Below, in pieces: positions 12,359-12,907 of a stretch of 12,907 nt of DNA (within the stretch, counting starts at the first letter, position 1; every line of letters starts with the position of its first letter). Below the pieces are notes generated by a model. That model ran no database searches and had not been told where the DNA came from. It was given only the letters and a program-made list of their open reading frames with translations. The stretch comes from Gordonia sp. UBA5067 (lineage in GTDB: Bacteria; Actinomycetota; Actinomycetes; Mycobacteriales; Mycobacteriaceae). The stretch is taken from NCBI RefSeq assembly GCF_002414845.1, contig NZ_DIAX01000001.1, positions 583 to 13,489 on the forward strand, read 5' to 3'. The translations under genes and the position numbers were made by a program.

Positions 12359-12907
12359 CGGTGGGTTCCCCGGGCATGCAGCAGGTCGCGGGTGATTTCC
12401 ATGTGACCGACGTGCTGGGCGAGGTCCTGAAGGATATGGAGCAGTGCCCATTCGGGCGTCGCGGTGGCGAGGACCTCGACGCGGGTGGTGCCGCCTTGCA
12501 CGCCGTCGGCGAGATCACGATCCCGGATGCCTTCGGTGGCGGCGATATCCACCCAGGCGGGTAGGCGCAGCTGGAGTGCCGCGAGTCGATCGACCATGTC
12601 GGCGACGGTGCCCGTGGCGGTGAACTCCGCACTGCGGTTGCGCGGAATGCGTTGTCCGGCAATGAAAGATCCGGCCCAATAGTCGACGACACCGATGCAG
12701 TGATTGGCGATGGCGTAACAGCTGTTCGCGCCCGGCAGGTCGGGGCGGATATTGGCCAGGTCATCGCCGAGGGTAGTCAGGATGGCCACCATCGAGCCGA
12801 TGCATTCCGCGGTCTTGCTGAGAAACGCCGTCGCCAGCTCGGTGCGCGGGGTGATGGTGCGTCCGGCGAACGCCAGCAGCTGCTCGTTGGGACCGGCCCC
12901 GGCGGGC
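12355..12907 (-). CDS. DinB/DUF664-fold protein (5' end beyond the window)
   Basis: About 183 residues are visible; the frame is open to the right edge with no ATG, GTG or TTG upstream of ATG 12792, and family-like sequence (TAFLSKTAECIGS) lies before that ATG, so the true start is probably outside. Signature parts are LGDDLANIRPDLPGANSCYA, IANHCIGVVDYWAGSFIAG and a C-terminal LHILQDLAQHVGHMEITRDL. The His of NHCIG with the two His of QHVGH correspond to the metal-binding triad of DinB-fold, DUF664 and mycothiol-dependent maleylpyruvate isomerase relatives. Such proteins in actinobacteria are suspected mycothiol S-transferases. It ends in TGA overlapping the amidohydrolase start, so the two are translated together. 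Confidence 0.82.
   Translation of the reverse strand, partial: PAGAGPNEQLLAFAGRTITPRTELATAFLSKTAECIGSMVAILTTLGDDLANIRPDLPGANSCYAIANHCIGVVDYWAGSFIAGQRIPRNRSAEFTATGTVADMVDRLAALQLRLPAWVDIAATEGIRDRDLADGVQGGTTRVEVLATATPEWALLHILQDLAQHVGHMEITRDLLHARGTHR

Overview
The window is high-GC DNA with dense genes, frequent GTG starts, stop/start overlaps (ATGA, GTGA) and several starts placed about 7-8 bases after a -10-like hexamer, which suggests leaderless mRNAs. Together with the gene families (HxlR/QorB-type pair, PaaX-led acyl-CoA operon, AidB/FadE8-type dehydrogenase, LmrA-type TetR, DUF664 protein) this points to an actinobacterium, most likely of the order Mycobacteriales (Rhodococcus, Gordonia, Nocardia, Williamsia and relatives). 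The genus cannot be fixed from the sequence alone.

Layout. 1-277 (-): start of an OsmC-family peroxidase/thiol protein cut by the window edge. 412-1774: divergent pair of an NmrA-type NAD(P)-binding quinone-reductase-like gene (-) and a single-cysteine HxlR regulator (+), with an inverted repeat between them. 1867-1923: an 18-codon mini-ORF with a strong ribosome binding site. 1942-6538 (+): tightly packed operon of a PaaX-family regulator, an AidB-like acyl-CoA dehydrogenase, an AMP-forming acyl-CoA synthetase and a CMD/AhpD-fold protein, ended by a strong hairpin shared with the convergent TetR gene. 6585-8375: TetR regulator (-) divergent from a zinc alcohol dehydrogenase (+), with a perfect 12-bp-arm palindrome between them.

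8365-9826 looks like an accessory patch: an ACCTG pentanucleotide array that carries the dehydrogenase stop codon, a decayed TetR fragment, a complete Phd-like antitoxin/VapC toxin module under its own palindrome, and a short unknown gene. 9870-10313 (-) is arfB (ribosome rescue). 10357-11399 (+) is a DUF2804 gene split by a one-base frameshift. 11456-11602 holds the C-terminal part of a second, orphan Phd/YefM-type antitoxin. 11603-12907 (-) is a two-gene unit of a DUF664/DinB-fold protein (cut by the edge) and an amidohydrolase-2 protein.

How the genes work together: the PaaX operon reads as a self-regulated module that activates an unknown carboxylic acid to its CoA thioester and dehydrogenates it, with the thioester a plausible inducer. 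The two other catabolic/redox genes each have their own divergently transcribed repressor. No clearly new defence or mobile system was found; the most unusual items are the stop-bearing pentanucleotide array, the broken DUF2804 gene, the antitoxin scar and the mini-ORF before paaX.
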